NCBI RefSeq assembly: GCF_900241005.1
Contig: NZ_OEST01000001.1
Coordinates: forward strand, 930,001 to 994,000
Length of the DNA: 64,000 bases
Direction: 5' to 3'
Origin: Bacteroides cutis
GTDB taxonomy: Bacteria > Bacteroidota > Bacteroidia > Bacteroidales > Bacteroidaceae
Shown here: piece by piece, positions 33,002 to 43,600 of the stretch
Layout of the letters: each line of letters starts with the position of its first letter
Numbering within the stretch: the first letter of the stretch is position 1
Notes under the pieces: model-generated
What the model was told of the DNA's origin: nothing
The model's database searches: none
Seen by the model: only the letters and a program-made list of their open reading frames with translations
Made by a program: the position numbers and the translations under genes

Positions 33002-35476
33002 ATGAAAACAATTTATTCTATTATTACCCTTTTGCTTCTTACCCTTTCTCTTTCCGCTCAATCTGTCCGCGAACGGATACTTCTGGATGAGAATTGGCAA
33101 TTCGCCTTCGGTAATGCTTCCGATCCGGCAAAGGATTTTGGTTGTGGAACAGAATATTTTAATTATCTGACAAAAGCAGCTTCCATTCATAATGAAGGTC
33201 CTTATTCTCCGAAATTCGATGCCGCCAAGTGGAATGTGGAATGGAAGAATGTGGATCTTCCCCATGATTGGGTAGTCGATTTACCATACGATTCATTGGC
33301 AAGTCATAGCCACGGTTATAAGACTGTCGGTTACAAATATCCGGAAACCAGTGTCGGTTGGTACCGGAAAACCTTCATTGTCCCGCAGGAAGACAAAGGC
33401 AAACATCTTTATCTCCAGTTCGACGGTATTTTTCGTGATGCCCGCATTTGGGTAAATGGCTTTTATCTGGGACATGAACCGAGCGGTTATGTAGTTCAAA
33501 CATACGATATTACCGAATATCTGAACTATGGCAGTGAGAATTTAATAACCGTCCGTACAGATGCTACCCTTGAAGAAGGGTGGTTCTATGAAGGTGCCGG
33601 TATCTATCGTCATGTTTGGCTGAATAAAACGGCTTCGCTACATGTGGCGCCTTTCGGTACTTTTGTGTATACTAATTCTACTTATATCCCTGAAGAAGCT
33701 TTCATCAACGTGGAAACGACAGTGGTCAACTCCGGTTTGCAGTCCGCTACTTATTCTTTGCGCCACACTTTACTCACTGCCGAAGGAAAGGAACTCGGAC
33801 AGAAGGAAGTGAAAGGGAAAGAACTTCTTGCTAAAGAAAGACATCGGACAACTGTTTCCTTATACCTTGCGGCTTCGAATGTGGAGAGCGGAGACATTAA
33901 TGAAGACTATCACTTATGGACTCCCAATACACCTTATTTATATACCATGAAAACCGAAGTCTATTCAGGTGACAACCTTGTGGATTGCTATCACACTCCG
34001 TTTGGCATCCGTCAAATCGGTTTTGATGCAAATCGTGGCTTTTTATTGAATGGCCGGCCTCTGAAACTGAAAGGAGTAAATATGCATCAGGATCATCCCG
34101 GTGTAGGTACCGGTATCCCCGATGCCCTGCAAATCTATCGGTTGAAACAGTTGAAAGCTATTGGTTGTAATGCCTATCGTTCCTCTCATAACCCGATGAC
34201 TCCTGAAATGTTGGATGCTTGTGACAGTCTGGGCATTTTAGTGATTGAGGAAAACCGTCTGACCGGAGTAAATAAGGAACACATCGATCTGTTGGAACGT
34301 ATGATAGTTCGCGACCGTAATCATCCATGCGTCATTCTTTGGAGTGTGGGTAATGAAGAATGGGGCATCGAATGGGAGGAAACGGGTAACCGTATTGTGG
34401 CTACCATGCGTGAGTATTGCCATCGTATCGATCCCACGCGACTGATGACTGTGGCTTCCAGTGGTGGTCCCACCGTTTTGGCTCCGGCCGATGTGGCAGG
34501 TTACAACTATATTCTTCAAAATCCCGTAGATAAATATCGTAGTGAATATCCCGAACGTTGCGCCATTGGCTCGGAGGAAACTTCCGGTTGCGGTACACGC
34601 GGCATTTACTTCGATGAGACGGATAAAGGACTTATGGTTGCCCATAACCGTAAACCGAATGGTCGTGACAGTCTTCTGAATTGTATAGAGCGAGGTTGGA
34701 AGTTCTACGATGAACGCCCTTGGTTAGATGGGCTTTTCTATTGGACAGGATTTGATTATCGGGGTGAACCCAATCCGATGAAATTTCCCGCCACGGGTTC
34801 CCAGTTCGGTATTTTAGACTACTGCGGTTTCCCAAAGGATGAGGCTTTTTACTTGAAATCCTGGTGGAGGGAAGAACCGGTTTTGCATATATTTCCTCAT
34901 TGGAATCTCCAAGGTCATGAAGGGGAAAAGGTTGATATCTGGGCATATAGTAACTGTGATGAAGTGGAGCTGATTGTAAACGGTAAAAAAATAGGCCGTA
35001 AGTCAATGCCTAAAAACGGACATTTATTTTGGACTGCTGTTTATGAGCCGGGTATGGTAAAAGCTATAGGCTATAAAAATGGTAAAAAGGTGATGACTCA
35101 AGAAATAGAAACTACAGGTGAACCTGCCCGTATTGTTCTGACTCCTGATCATTCTGTCTTTCGGAGTGATATAAAGAAAGATGTAGTTGTGGTTTGTGTA
35201 GAGCTTCAGGATAAGAAAGGGCGTTTTGTACCGACAGCTTGTAACGAGTTGGAGTTCACTGTTACCGGTCCGGTTCGTATTTTAGGAGTTGGCAACGGAA
35301 GTCCTGCTTATCAGTCTACCGAGCGGCCGTCGGATGTAAATGCACGGACTTATCAGGTGAAAACTTTCAATGGACTGGCCCAAATACTGTTGCAAAGTAC
35401 CGGTGAAGAGGGAGAAGTTACGATGACTGTAAGTTCGGAAAATATCAATGATACTTTTTTAGTGTTGAAACATTGA
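33002..35476 (+). CDS. GH2 beta-glycosidase (beta-galactosidase/beta-mannosidase type)
   Basis: Exported enzyme of 824 residues. Signal peptide MKTIYSIITLLLLTLSLSAQ. An alternative ATG lies 6 nt upstream. Jelly-roll domain with GWYRKTFIVPQEDKGKHLYL, Ig-like domain, TIM barrel with acid/base Glu452 in SVGNEEWG and nucleophile Glu525 in IGSEETSG, then DUF4982-like and Ig-like C-terminal domains (about 600-824). Most Bacteroides proteins with this layout are annotated beta-galactosidases, but context (mannan PUL) also permits beta-mannosidase. No independent promoter with a usable leader is seen, so it is probably transcribed with GH3 through the inverted repeat. Confidence 0.85.
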   Translation: MKTIYSIITLLLLTLSLSAQSVRERILLDENWQFAFGNASDPAKDFGCGTEYFNYLTKAASIHNEGPYSPKFDAAKWNVEWKNVDLPHDWVVDLPYDSLASHSHGYKTVGYKYPETSVGWYRKTFIVPQEDKGKHLYLQFDGIFRDARIWVNGFYLGHEPSGYVVQTYDITEYLNYGSENLITVRTDATLEEGWFYEGAGIYRHVWLNKTASLHVAPFGTFVYTNSTYIPEEAFINVETTVVNSGLQSATYSLRHTLLTAEGKELGQKEVKGKELLAKERHRTTVSLYLAASNVESGDINEDYHLWTPNTPYLYTMKTEVYSGDNLVDCYHTPFGIRQIGFDANRGFLLNGRPLKLKGVNMHQDHPGVGTGIPDALQIYRLKQLKAIGCNAYRSSHNPMTPEMLDACDSLGILVIEENRLTGVNKEHIDLLERMIVRDRNHPCVILWSVGNEEWGIEWEETGNRIVATMREYCHRIDPTRLMTVASSGGPTVLAPADVAGYNYILQNPVDKYRSEYPERCAIGSEETSGCGTRGIYFDETDKGLMVAHNRKPNGRDSLLNCIERGWKFYDERPWLDGLFYWTGFDYRGEPNPMKFPATGSQFGILDYCGFPKDEAFYLKSWWREEPVLHIFPHWNLQGHEGEKVDIWAYSNCDEVELIVNGKKIGRKSMPKNGHLFWTAVYEPGMVKAIGYKNGKKVMTQEIETTGEPARIVLTPDHSVFRSDIKKDVVVVCVELQDKKGRFVPTACNELEFTVTGPVRILGVGNGSPAYQSTERPSDVNARTYQVKTFNGLAQILLQSTGEEGEVTMTVSSENINDTFLVLKH

Positions 35477-35610
35477 AAAGAAAACAATGTAACCTTTCTT
35501 TTTTATTGGTAGTACAACTCGTAATTTTTTTCTTAGCATTTTATGGTAAGGGGATACTACCTTTTTGGAGAAGAAAAGTAGGGTGATTGAACAATTTATC
35601 CCCTTAAAAG

Positions 35611-35655
35611 AAACAAATAGTACCATATCCGGAAGAAAAAGAATGAGTATCTTTG
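35611..35655 (+). promoter_or_regulatory. AraC-type regulator promoter with PUL operator
   Basis: AAACAAATAGTACCAT (35611-35626), 12 of 16 matches to the operator, a 21-nt spacer, and TATCTTTG (35648-35655), 28 nt before the ATG at 35684. Suggests autoregulation. Confidence 0.5.
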
Positions 35656-35683
35656 TTGCATGATACTTTTTTAACCAATCGCC

Positions 35684-36571
35684 ATGGAAAACCAAAACTA
35701 CATTATGAGGGAAATAACCCCTTTGTCAGATCGGGACTGTTTTTATATAGCCGACAGACGTAAAAACGAGTTCACTTATCCCATTCATTGCCATGCGGAG
35801 TATGAGTTGAATTTTACGGAGCATGCTGCCGGGGTACGGCGCGTGGTAGGTGATTCCGCCGAAGTGATAGGAGACTATGATCTGGTATTGATTACCGGTA
35901 AAGAACTGGAACATGTTTGGGAACAACATGAATGTAAAGCCAGGGAAATCCGAGAAATAACAATTCAGTTTTCTCCCGATCTTTTTTTTAAGGATTTTAT
36001 TAATAAAAATCAATTCGATAGCATTCGCCGGATGTTGGAGCGAGCACAGTGTGGACTGTGTTTTCCGATGCAGGCCATTATGAAGGTTTATAACTGGCTG
36101 GATCATCTTGCTTCTGAAGAACAAGGCTTTTATGCTGTGATGAACTTTCTGCGGATACTTTATGAATTGTCTCTTTATGACGATGCCCGCGTGCTGTCAA
36201 GCTCTTCATTTGCGAAAATAGAGACTTTCTCCGACAGCCGGCGTGTACAGAAAGTACAGAAATATATAGCTGATCATTATCAGGAGGATATCCGCCTGAG
36301 CGTTTTAGCCGATATGGTCGGGATGACTCCGGTTTCTTTCAGCCGCTTCTTCCGTCTGCGAACCGGAAAAACGCTCTCGGATTATATCATTGATATCCGT
36401 TTGGGATTTGCTACCCGGTTGTTGGTAGACTCTACGCGTACCATTGCGGAAATTTGTTATGATTGCGGTTTTAATAACCTTTCCAACTTCAACAGGATGT
36501 TCAAGAGGAAAAAAGGATGCTCGCCGAAAGAGTTCAGAGAGAATTATAGAAAGAAGAAGATTGTGATATGA
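35684..36571 (+). CDS. AraC-family transcriptional regulator of the PUL
   Basis: DNA-binding regulator of 295 residues. The N-terminal cupin sensor (about 10-120) has HCHAEYELNF, a sugar-binding-type histidine motif. The C-terminal double helix-turn-helix (about 190-290) reads LSVLADMVGMTPVSFSRFFR and then IAEICYDCGFNNLSNFNRMF. It lies in the middle of the PUL between GH2 and the esterase operon. No hybrid two-component sensor or SusR homologue is in the window, so this is the likely PUL regulator. Shared 17-bp elements at six promoters, including its own, are its predicted sites. The inducer may be a mannose- or glucose-containing disaccharide (inference). Its stop codon lies inside the operator of the next operon. 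Confidence 0.9.
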   Translation: MENQNYIMREITPLSDRDCFYIADRRKNEFTYPIHCHAEYELNFTEHAAGVRRVVGDSAEVIGDYDLVLITGKELEHVWEQHECKAREIREITIQFSPDLFFKDFINKNQFDSIRRMLERAQCGLCFPMQAIMKVYNWLDHLASEEQGFYAVMNFLRILYELSLYDDARVLSSSSFAKIETFSDSRRVQKVQKYIADHYQEDIRLSVLADMVGMTPVSFSRFFRLRTGKTLSDYIIDIRLGFATRLLVDSTRTIAEICYDCGFNNLSNFNRMFKRKKGCSPKEFRENYRKKKIVI

Positions 36572-36613
36572 TAAGATAGTATCATTTGCTTTTAGAATGA
36601 GTGGCTATCTTTG
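36569..36613 (+). promoter_or_regulatory. CE7-GH5 operon promoter with PUL operator
   Basis: TGATAAGATAGTATCAT (36569-36585), 15 of 17 matches and part of the perfect dyad ATGATA-N6-TATCAT (36568-36585), a 20-nt spacer, and TATCTTTG (36606-36613). The operator overlaps the TGA stop of the AraC gene. Confidence 0.7.
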
Positions 36614-36665
36614 CAGAGTTGGGAAATGATAAGTTCTCATTTGTCTGATTAAAATTAAATCTAAT

Positions 36666-37955
36666 ATGATGAAAAGAGTTTTCTTTTTTTCCTTTTTCTG
36701 TCTGTTGTGTGCATGGACCTCAATAGCACAAGTGCGCGGTAACGAAATCCGTGTATTGGTTTCGCCCGATCATACGGATTGGATGTATCGCCTGAATGAA
36801 AAATGTACGTTTACCGTACGAGTGTTGAAAGCGCAGAATTTGTTGTCGGATGTGAAGATTGATTATGAGCTCGGTCCGGAAATGTATCCTGTGGAAACCA
36901 AGAAGTCTGTATGGCTCAAAAACGGAGAGCTGAAGTTGCGGGGTACAATGAAAATTCCCGGTTTTTTCCGCTGTAAAGTCACGGCACATGTAGGAGACCG
37001 GACATACGAAGGGCTGGCAACAGCCGCATACGCTCCGGAACAATTACAACCGATAACAGAATTGCCTGCCGATTTCAGCGATTATTGGGCAAACACGTTG
37101 AAGTCTGCACGAGAAACTCCTTTAAATCCGTTGATGACTTTATTACCCGAACGTTGTACGGAGACAGACAATGTTTATCAAGTCAGTTTCCAGACTAAAC
37201 CGTGGGGCGGCCGTTTTTATGGTATTCTCAGTATTCCTAAAAAAGAAGGAAAATATCCGGCTCTATTGCGCGTGCCGGGTGCGGGTGTACGCCCCTATAC
37301 AGGCGATACCTATACTGCTCCGGGAAAGATTATCACATTGGAAGTCGGTATTCATGGCATTCCCGTAACGATGGAACAGGGCGTTTATGATAATCTGGCG
37401 AACGGAGCTTTGGCCAATTATTGGACATTCGGGCGTGATAATCGGGATAGAAGTTATTACAACCGGGTGGTAGTAGGTGTGTTGCGTGCTGTGGATTTTA
37501 TTTGCTCGTTACCGCAATATAACGGTAAGGCATTAGGTGTAACAGGTTCCAGTCAGGGAGGAGCCCTTTCCGTGATAACCGCTGCCTTTGACGCGCGTGT
37601 CACTTTCTTGGCTGCCGTTCATCCTGCTTTGTGCGACCACGAAGCATATTTCAAGAAGCGTGCCTGCGGTTGGCCTCATTATTTTTATTATTATGGTACT
37701 CCCGGTGAAAATGAGCTCAAGACAATACGTTACTATGATACGGCAAATTTTGCCCGTCAACTGAAAGTTCCTGGTTGGTTCAGTTGGGGATATAATGACG
37801 AGGTTTGCCCTCCTACTTCCATGTATGCGGCCTATAATGCGATTACAGCTCCCAAGGAACTGCATCCGTATCTGGAAACCGGTCATTATTGGTATCAGGA
37901 ACAATGGGACGAGTGGTTGGAATGGTTACGTAAGCAATTGGGAGTAGAACGATGA
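36666..37955 (+). CDS. CE7-like carbohydrate acetylesterase
   Basis: Exported alpha/beta-hydrolase of 429 residues. Signal MMKRVFFFSFFCLLCAWTSI (two adjacent ATGs; either may start). The N-terminal beta-sandwich (about 25-120) precedes the acetyl-xylan-esterase (AXE1/CE7) domain: ELPADFSDYWANTLKSARET, then nucleophile Ser296 in GSSQGG, acid Asp in WGYNDEVCPP and base His in ETGHYW. CE7 enzymes remove acetyl groups from sugars and short xylans. In this PUL the likely target is acetyl on glucomannan or galactoglucomannan (inference). It overlaps the next gene by 4 nt (ATGA). Confidence 0.85.
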   Translation: MMKRVFFFSFFCLLCAWTSIAQVRGNEIRVLVSPDHTDWMYRLNEKCTFTVRVLKAQNLLSDVKIDYELGPEMYPVETKKSVWLKNGELKLRGTMKIPGFFRCKVTAHVGDRTYEGLATAAYAPEQLQPITELPADFSDYWANTLKSARETPLNPLMTLLPERCTETDNVYQVSFQTKPWGGRFYGILSIPKKEGKYPALLRVPGAGVRPYTGDTYTAPGKIITLEVGIHGIPVTMEQGVYDNLANGALANYWTFGRDNRDRSYYNRVVVGVLRAVDFICSLPQYNGKALGVTGSSQGGALSVITAAFDARVTFLAAVHPALCDHEAYFKKRACGWPHYFYYYGTPGENELKTIRYYDTANFARQLKVPGWFSWGYNDEVCPPTSMYAAYNAITAPKELHPYLETGHYWYQEQWDEWLEWLRKQLGVER

Positions 37956-39241
37956 AGATATATTTCTTTTTAGTAGCTTTTGTGTCCCTTCTTTTGGGGG
38001 CCTGTACACCCGAACCTGTCGGGACATCATTTATAACGGTCAGTCCCGACGGCCAATTCATGCGTTACGGAAAACCATATTATTATGTGGGCGCTAACTT
38101 TTGGTACGGTGCCATCCTCGGATCAGAAGGTGAAGGCGGTAATCGTAAACGCCTGCACAAGGAATTGGATTTCTTAAAAAGCATTGGAGTGGACAATCTG
38201 CGTGTGTTGGTGGGAGCAGATGGTGAAAATGGGGTGAAAACCCGCGTGGAACCCTCTTTGCAGACGGCTCCCGGCGTTTATAATGATACCATCTTAGACG
38301 GATTGGATTATTTTATGAATGAACTGCGTAGACGTGATATGACTGCCGTCCTTTACTTGAATAATTCATGGGAGTGGAGTGGCGGATATTCTATGTATTT
38401 GCAATGGTCGGGACATGGTAAAGCGGTGATACCCGCTGTAGATGGTTGGCCTGCCTATAATAATTATGTGAAGCAGTTTCATCAATCGGATAGCGCGAAG
38501 GTATTGTTTGCCAATTATGTCAAGGATATCGTAACAAGAACTAATAGGTATAACAAGATAAAGTATGTAGACGATCCCACTCTCATGTCTTGGCAGATTG
38601 GTAACGAACCTCGCGCTTTTTCTGATGAGAACAAAGAGGCTTTTGCACGCTGGATGACCGATGTAGCGGCACAAATCAAGTCACTCGATCCAAATCATCT
38701 GGTTTCATCGGGGAGTGAGGGAGCGTGGGGATGTGAGGGGGATATCACTCTTTATGAGAAAATTCATTCAGACCCGAATATCGATTATCTGAATATTCAC
38801 ATCTGGCCCTATAACTGGAGTTGGGTGAAAGCCGACAGCTTGCAGGAACTTTTGCCACAGGCAAAGATAAATACCAAAGAATATATTGACGAGCATCTGG
38901 CTATTGCCGGCAAGTATAAAAAACCGTTGGTTCTGGAAGAATTCGGCTTTCCGCGTGACGGTTTCCTGTTCTCAAAAGAAACATCGACAACGGCTCGTGA
39001 TGAATATTATAGTTATGTATTCGACCTTATTCGTCAGGAATGTGAAAACGGCGGACTGTTTGCCGGATGTAATTTCTGGGCATGGGGAGGTTTTGCGGAG
39101 CAGGCTCCTGGACATATCTATTGGGAAAAGGGAGATGATTATACAGGTGACCCTGCACAGGAGGAACAAGGTTTGAATTCTGTTTTTGCTACGGATAGTA
39201 CCGTTGGAATTATCAAAAGCGAAAACGAAAAACTGAAATAA
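37952..39241 (+). CDS. GH5_7 endo-beta-1,4-mannanase lipoprotein
   Basis: Cleaves beta-1,4-mannan internally. 429 residues: lipoprotein signal MKIYFFLVAFVSLLLGACTP, (beta/alpha)8 domain with YYVGANFWYGAILG, acid/base Glu219 in IGNEPRAF and nucleophile Glu330 in LEEFGFP. The pattern LYLNNSWEWSGGYSMYLQWS is typical of subfamily 7 mannanases. The residues after the cysteine (TPEPVG) lack a strong acidic run, so periplasmic orientation is favoured. It overlaps the esterase gene by 4 nt and is translationally coupled. Confidence 0.92.
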   Translation: MKIYFFLVAFVSLLLGACTPEPVGTSFITVSPDGQFMRYGKPYYYVGANFWYGAILGSEGEGGNRKRLHKELDFLKSIGVDNLRVLVGADGENGVKTRVEPSLQTAPGVYNDTILDGLDYFMNELRRRDMTAVLYLNNSWEWSGGYSMYLQWSGHGKAVIPAVDGWPAYNNYVKQFHQSDSAKVLFANYVKDIVTRTNRYNKIKYVDDPTLMSWQIGNEPRAFSDENKEAFARWMTDVAAQIKSLDPNHLVSSGSEGAWGCEGDITLYEKIHSDPNIDYLNIHIWPYNWSWVKADSLQELLPQAKINTKEYIDEHLAIAGKYKKPLVLEEFGFPRDGFLFSKETSTTARDEYYSYVFDLIRQECENGGLFAGCNFWAWGGFAEQAPGHIYWEKGDDYTGDPAQEEQGLNSVFATDSTVGIIKSENEKLK

Positions 39242-39294
39242 AGAATAAAAGATTTAATGGGAAACTTGAACGGAAAATAAAAAACAGAAATAAA

Positions 39295-40281
39295 ATGAGA
39301 AGCATTATCAACATTTTTGGGGCAGTCTGCCTTTTGGCTGCAATGTTTGGATGTGGTGCAAACTCTTCTAAGAAGACCGCTTCGGAAGAGACAGTGAAAC
39401 AATTACCCCGCCTGTCCGTTGTCGGTACGCAACTGATGAATGAGAATGGTGATACGGTTGTGTTGCGCGGTGTCAGTTATGGCTGGCATCAATTCTGGCC
39501 TCGTTTTTATAATGATTCTACAGTGGCTTATTTTGCCAAAGATTGGGGAGCGCAAGTTCTCCGGGCTTCTATGGGAGTAGATTTGGATAGTGCCTGCTAT
39601 GTGTATCAGCCTGAATTCGGTATTGAGTGTGTCACCAAAGTGGTGGATGCGGCCATAAAGAATGATGTTTATGCCATTATTGACTGGCATAGTCACAATC
39701 TTCGCCAAAAAGAAGCGATTGAGTTTTTTACTCAGATGGCTACTCGGTATAAGGGCGTTCCCAATGTGATTTACGAAATCTACAACGAACCGGTAGAAGA
39801 TAGTTGGGAACAATTAAAGAGTTATTCTACTGAAGTAATCAAAGCGATACGTGCCATAGAACCGGATGCCGTTATTCTTGTGGGTTGTCCGCATTGGGAT
39901 CAGGACATCCATCTGGCAGCAGACAATCCTATTAGCGGATATGATAATATAATGTATACCCTTCATTTTTATGCCAATACTCATGGACAATGGTTACGCG
40001 ACCGTGCAAACTATGCTTTAAGTAAGGGGCTTCCTGTTTTTGTGTCCGAATGTGCCGGAATGGAAGCCAGCGGTGACGGATCCGTCAATCCTGAGGAATG
40101 GCAAAATTGGCTCGACTGGATGCAGAAACATGCTATCAGTTGGGCGGCATGGTCTGTTTCCGATAAAGACGAAACCTGTTCCATGCTTCTTCCATCGGCT
40201 TCTTCAGGAGGTAATTGGAAAGATGAAGATTTGAAAGAGTGGGGACGTATTGTTCGTAACGAGTTGAAAAGGTTAAGTTAG
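39295..40281 (+). CDS. GH5 endo-beta-1,4-glucanase (GH5_2-like) lipoprotein
   Basis: Endoglucanase of 328 residues acting on beta-1,4-glucosyl links. Lipobox in LLAAMFGCGANSSKK, without acidic residues, so probably periplasmic. GH5 landmarks: LRGVSYGWHQFWPRF, VYAIIDWHSHN, acid/base Glu165 in YEIYNEPV and nucleophile Glu252 in FVSECAG (the usual Trp after Glu is Cys here). The small size and the WHSH and SDKDETCSML motifs fit subfamily 2. It would cut glucose-glucose links in glucomannan oligosaccharides after import. 53 nt after the mannanase gene. Confidence 0.88.
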   Translation: MRSIINIFGAVCLLAAMFGCGANSSKKTASEETVKQLPRLSVVGTQLMNENGDTVVLRGVSYGWHQFWPRFYNDSTVAYFAKDWGAQVLRASMGVDLDSACYVYQPEFGIECVTKVVDAAIKNDVYAIIDWHSHNLRQKEAIEFFTQMATRYKGVPNVIYEIYNEPVEDSWEQLKSYSTEVIKAIRAIEPDAVILVGCPHWDQDIHLAADNPISGYDNIMYTLHFYANTHGQWLRDRANYALSKGLPVFVSECAGMEASGDGSVNPEEWQNWLDWMQKHAISWAAWSVSDKDETCSMLLPSASSGGNWKDEDLKEWGRIVRNELKRLS

Positions 40282-40310
40282 AGTTCTATATAATAGTTGT
40301 TGTTTATATG

Positions 40311-40352
40311 AGCCATGTTTATTGTCACAGTTTTGTAATAATAAACGTGGCT
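40311..40352 (+). terminator. Hairpin after the CE7-GH5 operon
   Basis: 13-bp stem AGCCATGTTTATT (40311-40323) and AATAAACGTGGCT (40340-40352) with one G-T pair. Only a weak T-rich tail (TGTT) follows. Probably ends or processes the upstream transcript. Confidence 0.5.
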
Positions 40353-40373
40353 TGTTAAATGAGTATCATTTTC

Positions 40374-40418
40374 GGATAAAATGGTGTCTGTTTTATTCTC
40401 TTGTAAGGTTTAAATTTG
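40374..40418 (+). promoter_or_regulatory. SusC operon promoter with PUL operator
   Basis: GGATAAAATGGTGTCTG (40374-40390), 13 of 17 matches to the operator, a 20-nt spacer, and the -7 box TAAATTTG (40411-40418). A second AGTATCAT half lies upstream at 40362-40369. Confidence 0.65.
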
Positions 40419-40625
40419 CATTCGGGAAATAGAAGAATAGTAAATTTATATATTAACCATCTAATAAAATGAAGGAATTCAGCCTATGGGAAAAGAAACA
40501 ATGATGTATCTATCGTTTTATTCAAGGTCTACTCTATTTTAAAAAAGTTAGCCTTATACTTTTAAAGGGCATTACTTGCCGGAAATGCTTGAATGCCATA
40601 TCATTAATCTAAGAAAAATACAAGT
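40419..40625 (+). other. Long 5' leader of the SusC operon
   Basis: About 200 nt lie between the predicted start site and the SusC ATG. The leader contains an 11-codon frame starting at 40469 (MKEFSLWEKKQ, then stop). No known riboswitch class was recognised. SusC-type genes often have long leaders that are sites for small-RNA or catabolite control (family knowledge). Confidence 0.4.
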
Positions 40626-43600
40626 ATGAATTTAAATTTCAGAAAAACAGCATTGCTTTTGGGAGTATGCTCGTTTTGTAGTTTGGGCTATACACCTCAT
40701 GCTTTTGCCGCATCAGTCGATGCAATGGAGGTAGTACAGCAAACAAAGAAAATTACAGGTACTGTTAGCGATGCAATGGGACCGATAATAGGTGCCAATG
40801 TGTTGGAGAAAGGTACGACAAACGGTATGATTACTGATATAAACGGTAATTTTACTTTGAATGTGGAACCGGGTGCTACACTCGTTGTCTCTTTTATCGG
40901 TTATGTGACTCAGGAAATTAAAATCACTAATCAGACCAACTTGAAGGTTACATTGAAAGAAGACAGTGAAATGTTGGATGAAGTAGTGGTTGTGGGATAT
41001 GGTACGATGAAAAAGAGTGACCTTTCCGGTGCGTCGGTTTCTATGGGTGAAGATAAAATCAAAGGTTCTATTATAACCAATCTTGACCAGTCATTGCAAG
41101 GTCGTGCAGCTGGTGTGACGGCAGTACAGACTTCCGGTGCTCCGGGTTCTTCTTCCTCTATTCGTGTACGCGGGCAAGCCACTATCAATGCAAATGCCGA
41201 ACCACTGTATGTGATTGACGGTGTGATTGTACAAGGACAAGGAACATCCGGTTCCAGTTTTGGTTTGGGTGATGCACTGGGTAATGGTTCCGTATCTACT
41301 ATCTCTCCATTATCAACCATAAATCCTTCGGATATTGTAAGTATGGAAATCCTTAAGGATGCTTCTGCTACCGCTATTTATGGTGCTCAAGGTGCTAATG
41401 GTGTGGTTCTCATTACTACCAAACGGGGTAAAGCGGGTGAAGCCAAATTTACGTACGACGGAATGATTGCGGTAAATCGTCAGGAGAAACGTCTGGACTT
41501 GATGAACCTTCGTGAATATGCGGGATATTATCAAGACTTTGTAACAGACGGTCATATCAGTTCTCAGAATGCGGACGTCCATTATAGTGATCCCAGTATT
41601 CTTGGTAAGGGAACCAACTGGCAGGACGCTGTATTCCAGACCGCTTTACAGCATCAACATCAAGTCTCGGCAGAAGGTGGTACGGAGAAAGTGAAATATT
41701 ATGTATCCGGTAGCTATATGAATCAGGAAGGTACTATCATCGGTTCCCAGTTTGAACGTTTCAGTGTACGTACTAATCTTGATGCACAGTTAAAGAAATG
41801 GTTGAAACTCGGTCTTTCTGCTACATATAGCAGCACGGACGAAGATTTGAAACTGGCTGATTCAAGTGAAGGTATCATAAACTATTCACTCACAACATTG
41901 CCTGATATACCTATTTATGATGTTTATGGTAATTATGCTTCGGAAGTACGGGAGGGGTGGACTTCTCCAAATCCCGTAGCGATGGCTATGCTTAATGAAA
42001 TTAACTTGAAGCGTCAGAAATTGACCGGTAATGTCTTTGCCGACATCACACCTATAAAGAATTTGACATGGCATGCCGAACTGGGTTATGATATTTCCGC
42101 TTCAAAAGGTTCGCGTTTCTTACCTACGGTAGATCTTGGCGGTTGGACGCGTGACAGTAACACGAGTTCTATCCAAAAGAACTCAAGTAAATTCTGGCAA
42201 TTAAAAAACTATGTAACTTATAATGGAGAGGTCGGTAAGCATCACTTCACTGCCATGGTAGGTCAGGAATGCTGGGAATCTTCATACGATTTCAATAGTG
42301 TGACAAATACGAATTTACCTTCCAATACCATTCACAACCCGGCGCTTGGACAGGGTACGCCATCTATCAATGCTGGATTTGGTAGTAGTGCGATGGCTTC
42401 TTTCTTCACTCGTGAAACTTATAACTATGATGACCGTTATTATGCTACATATACTTACCGTTATGATGGTAGTTCCAATTTTGGGCCTAACAACCGTTGG
42501 GCGGGATTTCATTCTTTAGCGGGTAGCTGGCGTTTCACCAATGAGAAGTTCATGAAGAACGTGGCATGGATAAGCAATGGCAAGATCCGTATCGGTTGGG
42601 GACAAACCGGTAATGCTAATATCGGTGGCTCAACCTGGCTTACTACTATGAGTCGTATGCCGACCGGACTTGGCTTGAGTTATCGTCCTGCCAATATAGC
42701 CAACGAATCAGTGAAATGGGAAAGTCAAGAACAATGGAATATCGGACTTGACCTCGGTTTCCTGCAAGACCGCATTAACTTGACGGTAGACTGGTATCGT
42801 AAAGAGTCAAAAGACATGTTGATGACTATGCAGTTACCTTCATACATGGGTACTCAGGGAAATGCTTCTTCTGCCCTTACTGCTCCTAAAGGAAATTATG
42901 GTAAGCTGCGTAACTATGGTTTCGAAATAACTCTTAATGTGCGCCCCGTTGTAACCAAGAATTTTGATTGGGATAGTGATATTCAATTCTCTGTAAACCG
43001 CAATAAACTTGTGGGGCTTCAGGGAACGGCAAGTGCTGCAATCGTAGGTTATGGACAGTGGTCGGATGTTGTTTCAATGTCAACGGTGGGCGAGAGCCTT
43101 TATAACTTTTACGGATATGTGGTAGAAGGTGTTTATAAAGATTTCAATGATATTATCAATTCACCTATCAGTGATAAGGCTCCGCTGAATGCAGATGGAA
43201 CCATTTGTACCGATCCTTCCAAATACAACAAACAGAATACTGTTTGGGTAGGTGACCTTAAATTTAAAGATGTCAATGGTGACGGTAAAATAACAGAAGC
43301 TGATAAAACGAATATCGGTTCACCTCTGCCTAAATTCACTTTTGGATGGACTAATACTTTCCATTATAAGAATTTCGATGCATCCATCTTTATCAACGGA
43401 AGCTATGGCAATAAGGTTATGAACTATACCTCCATTAGTTTGACGGCTATGAAAACCGCATGGTCTAACCAACTCAATACCATTGGCAGTCGTGCGCAAC
43501 TTAGCATGATAGATGGCTCGAAAAATTATGCGGCAGGAACGTATTGGTATAATGATATCTCAAATATCAAGGTTATCAACGCCGGAACATCCATTCCGCG

